This document shows, piece after piece, positions 9,101 to 17,202 of a DNA stretch of 64,000 nucleotides. The first letter of the stretch is position 1, and every line of letters begins with the position of its first letter. The DNA comes from Xenorhabdus indica. Its GTDB lineage: Bacteria > Pseudomonadota > Gammaproteobacteria > Enterobacterales > Enterobacteriaceae. The notes under the pieces were generated by a model. It was not told where the DNA came from. It did no database searches and was given only the letters and a program-made list of their open reading frames with translations. The position numbers were made by a program, and so were the translations under genes. The DNA is taken from contig NZ_NKHP01000001.1 in assembly GCF_014467235.1 (NCBI RefSeq), positions 404,931 through 468,930 of the forward strand, in the 5' to 3' direction.

Positions 9101-10143
9101 GAACAATTTATCAGGCTGTACATGAAAATACAGCAGACAGACAAGAATGGTCACAAGGTACGTTCATCAAACCAACACTTATTGAACTGGACAGCTTTGA
9201 TGAATTGAAAAAAGAGATTTTTGGTCCGGTTTTGCACGTTGTGCGCTTCAAACGGGATGAATTGGATAAATTGCTGGATCAGATTAATGCCTCCGGCTAC
9301 GGCTTAACATTGGGTGTTCACACGCGCATTGATGAAACCATCGCTCAAGTCACCAGTAAAGCAAAAGTCGGGAATTTATATGTCAACCGCAATATGGTCG
9401 GTGCTGTTGTCGGCGTACAACCATTTGGTGGTGAAGGATTATCGGGAACAGGGCCAAAAGCAGGTGGACCACTCTATCTTTATCGCCTGTTATCCCAACG
9501 TCCAGTCAATGCTGTGACTCGAACACTGGCGCGACAGGATGAAGAGTATTCACTGGATGCCAAAGCCCGTACTGCCCTGCATTTATCTTTCAACAAATTG
9601 GCTGAGTGGGCAATTGCACATAATCATTCAGCGTTGAACAAGGTCATTCAGGAATATAGCTTACTGGCTCAGGGAGGAACAACACGCGTATTACCGGGAC
9701 CGACGGGAGAACGTAATACCTATACTCTGTTACCACGTGGTCAAGTTCTTTGCCTCGCGGATAATGAACAGGATACGCTAACCCAATTGGCAGCAGTGCT
9801 TTCTGTTGGCTGTCAGGCTATTTGGGAAAAAGATGATCTGCACCAACAATTGCTGCAACAATTACCGGGTGAAATTCGTCATTCCATTCATCTGGTCAAT
9901 GACTGGCAGAATGAAGACACGACAGAAGATACAACAATAGAAGCGGTCATTTATCATGGTGATTGTGATCAACTTCGCTATATTTGTGAAACTGTCGCAC
10001 AACGTAAGGGACCGATTATTTCTGTACAGGGTTTTGCCCGTGGTGAAACTAATCTGCTACTGGAGCGTTTATTGCACGAACGTTCTTTAAGCATTAATAC
10101 TGCGGCGGCAGGTGGTAACGCCAGCTTAATGACTATTGGTTAA
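6151..10143 (+). CDS. putA: Trifunctional PutA: proline dehydrogenase, P5C dehydrogenase, put repressor
   Basis: A 1330-residue protein that oxidises proline to glutamate in two steps and represses the put genes. Domains: N-terminal ribbon-helix-helix DNA-binding segment (TTMGVKLDEATRDRIKAAA, about 1-47), FAD proline dehydrogenase barrel (about 250-600), NAD P5C dehydrogenase (about 640-1130), and the C-terminal ALDH-like domain of long PutA proteins. The aldehyde dehydrogenase active site is intact: Glu887 in ETGGMN and Cys921 in GQRCSALR. Start chosen at MGSTTMG, with AGGAGTGAGA before it, rather than the GTG two codons upstream. Membrane-bound when reduced, DNA-bound without proline (known for the family). 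Confidence 0.96.
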   Translation: MGSTTMGVKLDEATRDRIKAAAQRIERTPHWLIKQAIFNYLERLENEEKIPEISAAQNNKEEKISEEESQIEVPYQPFLDFAEHILPQSVKRSAITAAYRLPETQAVPMLLQRAQLSEEQAKATHNLAYSIAEKLRQQKQGIGRSGLVQGLLQEFSLSSQEGVALMCLAEALLRIPDKATRDALIRDKISNGNWYSHLGQSPSMFVNAATWGLLFTGKLVSTHNEAKLSKSLNRIISKSGEPLVRKGVDMAMRLMGEQFVTGETIAQALANARKLEEKGFRYSYDMLGEAALTEEDAQAYMISYQQAIHAIGKASNGRGIYEGPGISIKLSALHPRYNRAQYERVVGELYPRLLALTLQARQYDVGINIDAEEADRLEISLDLLEKLCFEPQLEGWNGIGFVIQAYQKRCPFVIDSIIDLAQRSRHRLMIRLVKGAYWDSEIKRAQVDGLEGYPVYTRKVYTDISYLACARKLLSVPNLIYPQFATHNAHTLSAIYHLAGQNYYPGQYEFQCLHGMGEPLYEQVVGKIADGKLNRPCRIYAPVGTHETLLAYLVRRLLENGANTSFVNRIADTSLPIDELIADPVKMVQELAKSEGQIGLPHPKIPLPIDLYGKTRVNSSGLDLSNEHRLASLSSALLSSSIETWNSEPLLGGNYDHTGKLPVAKPVNNPAKSSDTVGYVREATEQEVNHALEVSTNAGAIWFATPPSERAAILVRAAELMENNLQSLLGILVREAGKTFNNAIAEVREAVDFLYYYADQVRQDFANDTHRPLGPVICISPWNFPLAIFTGQIAAALAAGNSVLAKPAEQTPLIAAVAVKMLHQAGIPRDVLQLLPGPGETVGAMLVGDERVRGVMFTGSTEVASLLQRIIAGRLDAQGRPTPLIAETGGMNAMIVDSSALTEQVVTDVIASAFDSAGQRCSALRILCVQDDVADRTLTMLKGAMAECRMGNPEHLATDIGPVIDAEAKANIERHIQTMRTKGRTIYQAVHENTADRQEWSQGTFIKPTLIELDSFDELKKEIFGPVLHVVRFKRDELDKLLDQINASGYGLTLGVHTRIDETIAQVTSKAKVGNLYVNRNMVGAVVGVQPFGGEGLSGTGPKAGGPLYLYRLLSQRPVNAVTRTLARQDEEYSLDAKARTALHLSFNKLAEWAIAHNHSALNKVIQEYSLLAQGGTTRVLPGPTGERNTYTLLPRGQVLCLADNEQDTLTQLAAVLSVGCQAIWEKDDLHQQLLQQLPGEIRHSIHLVNDWQNEDTTEDTTIEAVIYHGDCDQLRYICETVAQRKGPIISVQGFARGETNLLLERLLHERSLSINTAAAGGNASLMTIG

Positions 10144-10169
10144 AAAAACGGATTAAAAAAAGAAGAGAG

Positions 10170-10194
10170 GGGGATGCGTTATTATCGCATCCCC
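10170..10194. terminator. Terminator between convergent putA and fliZ
   Basis: Perfect 9-bp stem GGGGATGCG / CGCATCCCC with a 7-base loop, 26 bases after putA. It can work for both convergent transcripts. Confidence 0.75.
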
Positions 10195-10237
10195 TTCTAA
10201 AATTGTTCAGCCCGACAAACGCTGTGTCTTTGTCTAA

Positions 10238-10753
10238 TTAACAATGCCCGTTCTGTTGCCAGCTCAGATATTGCTCATATTTACGCAACGCGATATTGTA
10301 GTTACTGAAAGCGGACTGAGACAATTTCTCACTCAATTTTTCCTGAATTTTTTCTGGTGTAAACTCTTCTTCAGGATAATTACTTGATGTCAGTAATTCA
10401 TCCAGTCTCCGCAAACGAACCACATATTCACGTACTGTGCTATGGCTCATCTCTGTTTGTTCAAACAGATACTGTTTAAATGACATTATGTCGAAATAAT
10501 CAGTCTGGCTGTTGCAATAAATTTCACTACAGAAGCGGCACAGCGCTACAAATTTGCCCTGTAACTCACTCCATGTTTTGTCATCCACCAGTTCAGTCAT
10601 CTCAGAAATTGCTTCTTTATTGATGACCTGACCGTTAAAAACAAGGGAAATACGGTCAAGCGTCTTATGACAATGTAAACAATGAGTCTGACTATGTTTA
10701 TAGTCCTTAATATAACGGCTGAGAGGCCGTTTCTTTTGTGTTGTAACAGACAT
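10238..10753 (-). CDS. fliZ: Flagellar regulator FliZ
   Basis: A 171-residue cytoplasmic regulator. In enterobacteria it fine-tunes the flagellar cascade and antagonises sigma-S-type promoters; in Xenorhabdus it governs motility and secreted factors. Recognised by KKRPLSRYIKDYKHSQTHC, ALCRFCSEIYC, FDIMSFKQYLFEQTEMS and the core-binding-like helix TVREYVVRLRRLDELL. The frame extends 13 codons upstream to 10792; I chose the ATG at 10753 because its N-terminus matches FliZ proteins, though neither start has a strong ribosome binding site. Lies 51 nt after fliA, on the same transcript. Confidence 0.9.
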   Translation of the reverse strand: MSVTTQKKRPLSRYIKDYKHSQTHCLHCHKTLDRISLVFNGQVINKEAISEMTELVDDKTWSELQGKFVALCRFCSEIYCNSQTDYFDIMSFKQYLFEQTEMSHSTVREYVVRLRRLDELLTSSNYPEEEFTPEKIQEKLSEKLSQSAFSNYNIALRKYEQYLSWQQNGHC

Positions 10754-10804
10754 AAGAGATAAAGCCCTGTGTGTAGTCTTAACAAAAAACAAATAAGCAA
10801 AAAG

Positions 10805-11527
10805 TTACTTCTCTGGATTCAAACGCGCCCGCAGCCTTTTTATTGCCTGGCTGTGGAGCTGACTCACGCGAGATTCCCCCACATTAAGCACCGCGCCAAT
10901 CTCTTTAAGATTAAGTTCTTCCTGATAATACAGCGTCAGAACCATTTTTTCCCTTTCAGGCAACGATTCAATGACATCGATAACCCGTTGACGGAGGTCA
11001 CCTTCCAGTAATTGTTGCAGAGGGTTTGTCTCATGCTCTTCCTCAATCACTGGTTCACAGCTTTCACCATGAATTTCGTGCCATTCGTCATAAGAAAATA
11101 GTTGACTGTTATTGGTTTCTAACAGTATTTGCCGATATTCTATCAGATTAATCTTTAATTCTTTAGCAACTTCCTGCTCACTGGCTGGACGGCCTAACTC
11201 TTGCTCAAGTTTACGGATGGTTTGCGTGACTTCCCGTGCATTGCGTCGCACACTACGCGGCGCCCAATCACGGCTCCTCAACTCATCCAGCATTGCACCT
11301 CTGATGCGCTGCACCGCATAGGTGGTAAACGCCGTTCCTTGTAAGGAATCATAACGTTCCACCGCATTCAGCAACCCTATGCCACCGGCCTGAAGCAGGT
11401 CATCAAGCTCTACACTGGCAGGCAATCTTACCTGTAGCCTCAGTGCTTCATGGCGAACCAGTGGTACATAGCGCTTCCAGAGGCTATTTTTGTCCATCAC
11501 GCCTTCGGCGGTATACAAATCGCTCAC
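10805..11527 (-). CDS. fliA: Sigma-28 factor FliA for late flagellar genes
   Basis: A 240-residue RNA polymerase sigma factor (sigma-28). It shows region 2 (LVRHEALRLQVRLP, DDLLQAGGIGLLNAVERYD, FTTYAVQRIRGAMLDELR) and region 4 helix-turn-helix (LPEREKMVLTLYYQEELNLKEIGAVLNVGESRVSQLHS). Start taken at the GTG at 11527 (VSDLYTAEG), nine bases after AAAGGTG and matching the E. coli length of 239; a GTG four codons earlier is possible. It should drive the fliC and fliD promoters seen at 12955 and 13090. fliZ follows. Confidence 0.93.
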   Translation of the reverse strand: MSDLYTAEGVMDKNSLWKRYVPLVRHEALRLQVRLPASVELDDLLQAGGIGLLNAVERYDSLQGTAFTTYAVQRIRGAMLDELRSRDWAPRSVRRNAREVTQTIRKLEQELGRPASEQEVAKELKINLIEYRQILLETNNSQLFSYDEWHEIHGESCEPVIEEEHETNPLQQLLEGDLRQRVIDVIESLPEREKMVLTLYYQEELNLKEIGAVLNVGESRVSQLHSQAIKRLRARLNPEK

Positions 11528-11734
11528 AACAACAGACACCTTTGGATAAGAGACTGGATACCATTATCCAATCACCTAATCGGTACAATCGTTTGAACAA
11601 TGAAGTAAAAGCGCTTCTTTTTCACCTATGCGAAATTTTTGTTGTCCGCCCGAATGCATCGCAAGTTTCAGGCTGTCCCTGACGAACATTAAAACCGTTT
11701 TTAGCAAACAGTTTCTGTAAAGCAGAGGCTAAAA

Positions 11735-11762
11735 AATAAGGATCGGCAAGCCGATCCTTATT
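11735..11762 (-). terminator. fliC terminator
   Basis: Perfect inverted repeat AATAAGGATCGGC / GCCGATCCTTATT, about 57 nt past the fliC stop, with T-rich flanks on both strands. It isolates fliC from fliAZ. The remaining spacer up to fliA must hold the fliA promoter, which I could not identify. Confidence 0.85.
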
Positions 11763-11819
11763 TTATAAGCGGGAGCTATGCAGGTTGCCCTGCATAAATC
11801 CTTAGCTGGAAAATAAAAA

Positions 11820-12875
11820 TTAACGCAGCAAAGACATAACAGTTTGTGGAATCTGGTTCGCCTGAGCCAGAACAGAAGTACCCGCCTGTTGCAGGATGTT
11901 GCCACGGCTCATATTAGAAACTTCAGTTGCGTAGTCAGCGTCTTGGATACGGCTTCTTGCTGCTTCCAGGTTGTTAACGGTGTTGTTCAGGTTGTTAACA
12001 GTGGATTCCAGACGGTTTTGAACTGCACCCAGAGAGCTACGCAGACTGTCAACTGTTGATAAAGCATTATCCAAATCTTCTAAAGGTTTTTTGATGTCAA
12101 TAGCATCTTTCTTAGTAACTTTACCTGTCTTAACATCAACATCCGCATTGAACATTACTGTCTTACCATCTTTATCTTCACCACGAATAATAAATTTATC
12201 AGTTGAACCCTCAGCGTAGTGAACTTTCGCATTTTTGACATCAGCTATAGCAGCTAAACTAGCTTTATCTATATTGACATCTTTAGATTTTTTAGGATCA
12301 GTGACATTGTCAACAACTTTCTCCACTTCTGCACCATATTTGTTACCAACCAACTCAAATTTATCCAGCTTCAGAGTCTCACGGTCAATTTTTTTCAAAT
12401 TGATTTTGATGACTTCACCATCATTAGCTCCAACCTGAACAGACATGGAATTGTTTTCACGCAGAACACGGACACCATTGAATTGAGTTTGTTCAGAAAT
12501 ACGGTTAATTTCGTCAAAACGCTCAGTAATTTCTTGGTTGATAGAAGTGATATCGCTCTTAGAGTTGCTGCCATTTTGCGCTTGAACAGCCAGCTCACGG
12601 ATACGTTGCAGGTTGTTATTGATTTCGTTCAGCGCACCTTCAGTAGTTTGGGCAATGGAAATACCGTCGTTTGCGTTACGAGCAGCCTGAGTCAGACCTT
12701 TAACGTTAGCAGTAAAACGGTTAGCAATCGCTTGACCAGCAGCGTCATCCTTCGCGCTGTTAATACGTAAACCAGAAGACAGACGTTCAATAGCTGTACC
12801 CAGAGTACCTTTAGATCTCGTCAGGTTATTTTGCGCCAGCAGAGATAAGGAGTTAGTATAAATGCCTGATGCCAT
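11820..12875 (-). CDS. fliC: Flagellin FliC (compact)
   Basis: The filament subunit, exported by the flagellar type III apparatus. The conserved D0/D1 N-terminus ([36 protein letters not shown]) and C-terminus ([20 protein letters not shown] through VMSLLR) are intact. At 351 residues it is much shorter than E. coli FliC (498), with only a small Lys/Asp-rich central domain of about residues 170-270. The first residues MASGIY differ from the common MAQVIN. It lies divergent from fliD and has its own sigma-28 promoter. Confidence 0.95.
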   Translation of the reverse strand: MASGIYTNSLSLLAQNNLTRSKGTLGTAIERLSSGLRINSAKDDAAGQAIANRFTANVKGLTQAARNANDGISIAQTTEGALNEINNNLQRIRELAVQAQNGSNSKSDITSINQEITERFDEINRISEQTQFNGVRVLRENNSMSVQVGANDGEVIKINLKKIDRETLKLDKFELVGNKYGAEVEKVVDNVTDPKKSKDVNIDKASLAAIADVKNAKVHYAEGSTDKFIIRGEDKDGKTVMFNADVDVKTGKVTKKDAIDIKKPLEDLDNALSTVDSLRSSLGAVQNRLESTVNNLNNTVNNLEAARSRIQDADYATEVSNMSRGNILQQAGTSVLAQANQIPQTVMSLLR

Positions 12876-12954
12876 AGTAGAGTTCCTTTTAAAATCAAGT
12901 CGATATAATTAGTTTGAGCTTGTTTGCTCACGGTGTTCATCACCGCCAACAGTT

Positions 12955-12981
12955 TTATCGGCCCCTTAAAAAGAACCTTTA
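12955..12981 (-). promoter_or_regulatory. Sigma-28 promoter of fliC
   Basis: On the minus strand TAAA, exactly 15 bases, then GCCGATAA: a perfect match to the FliA consensus TAAA-N15-GCCGATAA, about 80 bases before the fliC start codon. Confidence 0.88.
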
Positions 12982-13089
12982 ATATTTCTTGAAAAAACTT
13001 TTTTATTTTTTTCTCCCTTTTCCCCCGATAACCCAAACAGCGCCTGTTCTCATCAACTATTCTGTCAATCAAAAAAATCATTTTATCAG

Positions 13090-13116
13090 TAAACTTTTCA
13101 CAAATTAATCCGATAA
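13090..13116 (+). promoter_or_regulatory. Sigma-28 promoter of fliDST
   Basis: TAAA, 15 bases, then TCCGATAA: one mismatch to the FliA consensus, 36 bases before the fliD ATG. With the fliC promoter it makes the spacer a divergent class 3 flagellar promoter region. Confidence 0.82.
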
Positions 13117-13152
13117 CAAGTCCAGCGATGCTTTTTATTAAAAGGAGTCAAT

Positions 13153-14574
13153 ATGGCTGGCATTTCCTCAGTAGGATTATCTGGGATGGTGGATCAAAAC
13201 TTACTGGATAAACTTGAAGCACATGAAAGAAAACGTTTACAACCATTAACACAGCAACAAAGCAGCTATAAAGCTAAGCTAACCGGTTTTGGCACTTTAA
13301 AAGGCAGCCTGGAAAAGTTAAAGAGTGCATCCGAAGAACTCAAAAAATTCGATAAGCTCAATACGACCAAAACCAGCGAAGATCATAAATCATTTACACC
13401 CAGTACGGATTCCAAAGCCAGTCCGGGTAACTATGTTATTGAAGTCAAACAACTCGCAAAGGCCCAGTCTCTACGCACTACAAAAGTTGCTGATGAAGAA
13501 GCCCTGCAAGGAGAACAAGGTAAAGGCACCCGTACCATTATTATCAATCAGCCAGGTGAAAAAGAGCCAATGCGCATTTCCCTGAAAGATAATGAAACTT
13601 CTCTGATTGAAATCTGTGATGCTATCAATAAAAAAGAGGGTAACGTTAGTGCCGGCATCATGAAAGCAAAAGATAATGAAAACTATCTGTTCCTGACTTC
13701 AAAAAAGGCTGGCACAAAATCCGTCATGACTATCAAAGTTGAAGGTGATGATCAGTTGGGTAAGTTGCTGAACTATACATCTGACGGTAAAGGTGGTGGC
13801 ACTGGTACAATGACACAAACAGAAGAAGCGGCCAATGCAAAATTAACAGTTAGTGGCATTGAAATTGAACGCCAAACTAATGAGATAAAAGATGCTCCGA
13901 AAGGTATTACCCTAGACCTGAAAAAAGTCTCAGAAAAAGAAGCTGATGGAAAAACGCTAAAATCAGAAACTTTGGTTATATCCCGTGATATCGAACCAAT
14001 GAAAGAGGCAATCAAAAAGTGGGTTGATGCTTATAATGAAGTACAAACCACTTTTGATTCACTGACCAAATTTAAAAAAGTTGGGAAAGGTGAAGCGGCT
14101 TCGAAAGACAATGGTCCCTTACTGGGTGACGGTACTTTAAAAGGTATTCAAAGCCAACTAAGGCAACAATTATTTGCAGCACAAAAAGTCGTTGATATTG
14201 CTACCCTAAATAAATTGGGCATCAAACAGAAATTGGATGGTACGTTGGAAATCAGCAACGAAAAACTGGAAAAAAACCTGAAAGAAAAACCTGCCAACGT
14301 TAAAGCGTTCTTTATGGGGGATGGAGAAAAAACTGGTTTTGCAACCCAGACCTATAATTTATTGAAAAAAACGTTGGATAGCCATGAAGGAACTATCGCA
14401 ACAGTAACCGAAGGTATCAATAAGAGTCTGAAAACACTGGAAAGGAAAGTAGAACAGACCAACAGAAACATTGATGCTACGATGGCACGCTATAAAAAAC
14501 AATTTACAGCACTGGATAAACTTGTCAGTTCAATGAGCCAATCAAGCTTATCCCTGGCCCAGCTTTTAAAATAA
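13153..14574 (+). CDS. fliD: Flagellar filament cap protein FliD
   Basis: A 473-residue hook-associated protein 2 that caps the growing filament and guides flagellin folding. Start of the FliD_N domain ISSVGLSGMVDQNLLDKLEAHERKRL is clear, as are the C-terminal domain (PLLGDGTLKGIQSQLRQQLF) and the coiled-coil end (ERKVEQTNRNIDATMARYKKQF). The ribosome binding site AAAGGAG is well placed. First gene of fliD-fliS-fliT, 11 bases before fliS. Confidence 0.94.
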   Translation: MAGISSVGLSGMVDQNLLDKLEAHERKRLQPLTQQQSSYKAKLTGFGTLKGSLEKLKSASEELKKFDKLNTTKTSEDHKSFTPSTDSKASPGNYVIEVKQLAKAQSLRTTKVADEEALQGEQGKGTRTIIINQPGEKEPMRISLKDNETSLIEICDAINKKEGNVSAGIMKAKDNENYLFLTSKKAGTKSVMTIKVEGDDQLGKLLNYTSDGKGGGTGTMTQTEEAANAKLTVSGIEIERQTNEIKDAPKGITLDLKKVSEKEADGKTLKSETLVISRDIEPMKEAIKKWVDAYNEVQTTFDSLTKFKKVGKGEAASKDNGPLLGDGTLKGIQSQLRQQLFAAQKVVDIATLNKLGIKQKLDGTLEISNEKLEKNLKEKPANVKAFFMGDGEKTGFATQTYNLLKKTLDSHEGTIATVTEGINKSLKTLERKVEQTNRNIDATMARYKKQFTALDKLVSSMSQSSLSLAQLLK

Positions 14575-14585
14575 TAAAGGATATT

Positions 14586-14996
14586 ATGTATCAACGTTCG
14601 GCAAGCCAGTTATACGCTCAGGTAGATCTTGAGAGCGAAATTATGAATGCCTCTCCTTACCAGTTGATTCAGATATTGTTCAATGGGGCGCTCAGCGCCC
14701 TGCGTCGTGCAATTATTCTGATGCAGCAGGGGAATATTCCGGAAAAAGGTTTAGCTATTTCAAAGGCGATAAATATCATTGATAATGGTCTCAAAGATGC
14801 ATTAGATTTCGAGAAAGGCGGCGAAATTGCCCAGAATCTTTTTGCTTTATATGATTATATGGGTCGCCGTTTACTCCATGCCAATTTACGCAATGATGAG
14901 AAGGCTATTACCGAAGTGATTGATTTACTTACCGAGATTTCAGATTCTTGGCGGCAAATAGGTCCTCATTACAACGCCAGTCAGGATATTGTTTGA
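14586..14996 (+). CDS. fliS: Flagellin export chaperone FliS
   Basis: A 136-residue helical cytosolic chaperone that binds the C-terminus of FliC and prevents early polymerisation. Motifs: YAQVDLESEIMNASPYQLIQ and LYDYMGRRLLHANLRND. Stop codon overlaps the fliT ATG by one base. Confidence 0.94.
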   Translation: MYQRSASQLYAQVDLESEIMNASPYQLIQILFNGALSALRRAIILMQQGNIPEKGLAISKAINIIDNGLKDALDFEKGGEIAQNLFALYDYMGRRLLHANLRNDEKAITEVIDLLTEISDSWRQIGPHYNASQDIV

Positions 14997-15373
14997 TGAA
15001 AAATGATCTGGATCTTTTGTCAGCTTACCAGCAGATCCTTAATTTAAGTGAGCAGATGCTTAATTTAGCCAGAAATGAAAAGTGGGATGTACTTGTTGAT
15101 ATGGAAATCACCTACCTGAAAGCAGTAGAAGTGGTTACTCTATTATCAGAAGATTCAGATGCCCCTATTTCATTGCAGCAGAAATTAACCAAAATTTTGC
15201 AAACTGTCTTAGATAATGAAAAAGAAACCAGGAGGTTATTGCAAAAACGATTAGATGAACTTAGCGACCTGATTAAACAGGAAAGCTGTAAGCAATTATT
15301 ACATGATACTTATGGGCAATTCCCGATCAGTGATTATGAAATAGAGCTAACATCTACAACAGAGAAGACATAA
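14996..15373 (+). CDS. fliT: Flagellar chaperone and FlhDC antagonist FliT
   Basis: A 125-residue helical protein. In the family, FliT chaperones FliD and, when free, binds FlhDC and lowers middle-gene expression. The frame is open upstream inside fliS, but the ATG overlapping the fliS stop (MKNDLDLLSAYQQ) gives the family length. Sequence is poorly conserved, as usual for FliT; position after fliDS supports the call. Confidence 0.88.
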   Translation: MKNDLDLLSAYQQILNLSEQMLNLARNEKWDVLVDMEITYLKAVEVVTLLSEDSDAPISLQQKLTKILQTVLDNEKETRRLLQKRLDELSDLIKQESCKQLLHDTYGQFPISDYEIELTSTTEKT

Positions 15374-15446
15374 ATATAACAACGGCACCATGAGGTTTTA
15401 TTAATATAATATTAATTAGTCGTATCGTTTATTGATATTCATTTCA

Positions 15447-15475
15447 GGTGGTGTCATTTAGTCACCATCCCTTTT
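15447..15475 (+). terminator. fliDST terminator
   Basis: GGTGGTG / CACCATC stem (one G-T pair) with a 9-base loop followed by CCCTTTTT, about 75 bases after fliT. Confidence 0.7.
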
Positions 15476-15659
15476 TCGGGTAGTCTAATTCGGCATTATA
15501 TTTTATGCATAACTTGCAAACGATCAATATAAAACATATACATTTTTAAAACAAAAAACTAACTCATGGATGATGATAATAGATTTTTCAGGCAATAAGC
15601 AGTCGGAAGAATAATCAAAATTTATTATTAATTAAAAATTAGATATTCAATGGAATGAT

Positions 15660-15827
15660 ATGAGAATTTTTTTTAATTTCACAACATTAATTGACAGGCA
15701 TCCACTAGTAAAAAATAAGTTACCAATAATCTATTCAAAATGGGAACCACTTTATCCCCAAACAATAGCAGTCATTATCCCTTTTATCGATAATAAAAAA
15801 TCTCCAATGGTTATTATTACCTCATAA
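15660..15827 (+). CDS. Possible 55-aa ORF of unknown function
   Basis: An ATG eight bases after GGA opens a 55-codon frame. Its middle reads IIYSKWEPLYPQTIAVIIPF and it ends SPMVIITS. It looks more protein-like than the surrounding AT-rich sequence, but I do not recognise it. It may be a small gene, a gene fragment or chance. The rest of 15374-16049 holds the fliT terminator and repeat copy B. Confidence 0.2.
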   Translation: MRIFFNFTTLIDRHPLVKNKLPIIYSKWEPLYPQTIAVIIPFIDNKKSPMVIITS

Positions 15828-15868
15828 ATTATCTCAAATAAGGAGTGTTCATTTATCAATCCCACCTA

Positions 15869-15914
15869 TATACCCTATGGATTTCAAGATGCAACCTGAA
15901 AGACGACGGGTATA
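15869..15914. repeat. Palindromic repeat, copy B (tataccc...gggtata)
   Basis: A 46-bp imperfect palindrome opening TATACCC with an inner TTTCAAGATGCA block and closing CGACGGGTATA. Short core version of the Photorhabdus/Xenorhabdus-type interspersed repeat, lying upstream of the cyclase-family gene. Confidence 0.7.
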
Positions 15915-16049
15915 TTGATATCACTCTTGGAAGTTATTAATATTCACAAACAGACAGGTCTTGGTGACTGCTTAAGTAGTCACCTGCGATTGAAAATGTA
16001 TCCTGTCTTTCTCAAAAATCCCCCTACAATTAAACAAGATGAGGCTGTT

Positions 16050-16787
16050 ATGACAAATGATATCTTACAGGCACTCACTTTATTAAAATCTAAAAAATGG
16101 ATCGATTTGACACATAGTTTTGATCAAGACTCACCCCATTTTTTTATGTTTGACCCTGCTCAAATTAAGACACTGTTTAGTTATCCAGATGGATTCTTCG
16201 CCCAACAATTTACTTTTGTTGGTCAATATGGCACTCACATTGATGCCCCTTGCCATTTTATACCTGATGCTCGTTTCCTTAACGAATTGGAATTAAAAGA
16301 GCTCGTGTTACCATTAATTGTCATTGATCAGTCAGAACGGGCAAAACAAGAGCCGAATTTCTCACTGTCTAAAGATGATATTCTCCAGTTTGAAGCTACA
16401 CATGGCATTATTGAAACAGGTACTTTTGTCGCACTAAGAACAGACTGGAGTAAACGCTGGCCATCTCAGGAAAAAATGAGTAATAAAGATATCAACGGAA
16501 ATAACCAGACACCCGGCTGGGGATTAGATGCCCTTAAGTTTCTCTTTGAAGAAAGAAAAATAAAAGCCATCGGGCACGAGACTTTTGATACTGATTCGGC
16601 CAAAGATTCCAGAAAGAATGGTGCGTTACTCAGCGAGAATTATGTATTGGCACAAGATACTTACCAAATAGAAGTGATGACCAATTTAGATCAAGTGCCA
16701 ACTCGTGGGGCGGTTATTTTTAATATTGTCGCTAAACCAGAAAAGGCTGCGGGATTTCCGGTACGTTCGTTTGCAATAATTCCATAA
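16050..16787 (+). CDS. Cyclase family protein (kynurenine formamidase-like)
   Basis: A 245-residue soluble protein of the cyclase/KynB-like fold (PF04199), metal-dependent hydrolases acting on amides or lactone-like bonds. The motif GQYGTHIDAPCHF near residue 65 carries the metal-binding His/Asp/His set, and WIDLTHSFDQDSPHF is the usual N-terminus. His in GHETFDTDSA is a likely further active-site residue. Start chosen at 16050 with GAGG before it; the frame from 15915 adds an unlikely N-terminus through repeat copy B. The substrate cannot be told from sequence and there is no tryptophan pathway context. Confidence 0.75.
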   Translation: MTNDILQALTLLKSKKWIDLTHSFDQDSPHFFMFDPAQIKTLFSYPDGFFAQQFTFVGQYGTHIDAPCHFIPDARFLNELELKELVLPLIVIDQSERAKQEPNFSLSKDDILQFEATHGIIETGTFVALRTDWSKRWPSQEKMSNKDINGNNQTPGWGLDALKFLFEERKIKAIGHETFDTDSAKDSRKNGALLSENYVLAQDTYQIEVMTNLDQVPTRGAVIFNIVAKPEKAAGFPVRSFAIIP

Positions 16788-16803
16788 CCTTCAAGCCGAT
16801 AAT

Positions 16804-16857
16804 GTAGTTCAAACTCTTTCTGTCAATTGACAGAAGAAAATAGCAAGCTTGAACTAC
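16804..16857. repeat. Nested palindromes after the cyclase gene
   Basis: Outer arms GTAGTTCAA (16804-16812) and TTGAACTAC (16849-16857) enclose an 18-bp perfect palindrome at 16818-16835, TTCTGTCAATTGACAGAA. It may act as a terminator for the gene ending at 16787, but the perfect inner palindrome is unusual for that. Confidence 0.55.
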
Positions 16858-16938
16858 TTATATTTATTAAACTATACTTATATTTATAAATTAAGATATT
16901 TTCTTAAACCACTATATTTGAATATCGAATAACTAAAA

Positions 16939-17202
16939 CTATTCCTTATACCACTCATTAATAATTATTTCCGCTTCTTTACTCTGGATCTGATATGGAT
17001 GTTTTTTATCATAAGATCCAATAAACCATATGGAGAAACCTTTAAAATAAGATTTTAACGCCATCGCTTCTCTATAAGCACGCCATCCATTAATTTGTAT
17101 TTCCGATGAAAATATATCTGAGGTCAGTGGATTCCATGGAGTTCGCAGTCCATATTCACATGCAGGAATATTAAACCCACCAAAATATACCGGTCTTTTA
17201 TT
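16939..17202 (-). pseudogene. C-terminal fragment, possibly glycosidase-like (GH113-type)
   Basis: About 88 codons from NKRPVYFGG to a normal stop encode the C-terminal end of a larger protein: PACEYGLRTPW, then GWRAYREAM, GFSIWFIGSYD and EAEIIINEWY. The order (acid in an EYG strand, a tryptophan-rich strand, then a short tail ending in a W-Y pair) recalls the end of GH113-type TIM-barrel glycosidases, but this is a weak assignment. No start of its own is credible: the upstream codons belong to the broken lplA in another frame. Confidence 0.4.

Noticed and set aside
8749..9144. 131-codon minus-strand frame inside putA
   Set aside because: Fully contained in the aldehyde dehydrogenase domain of putA; antisense shadow.
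15915..16049. Extended N-terminus of the cyclase-family protein
   Set aside because: The extra 45 codons begin just inside the palindromic repeat, have no family similarity, and the internal ATG has a good ribosome binding site.
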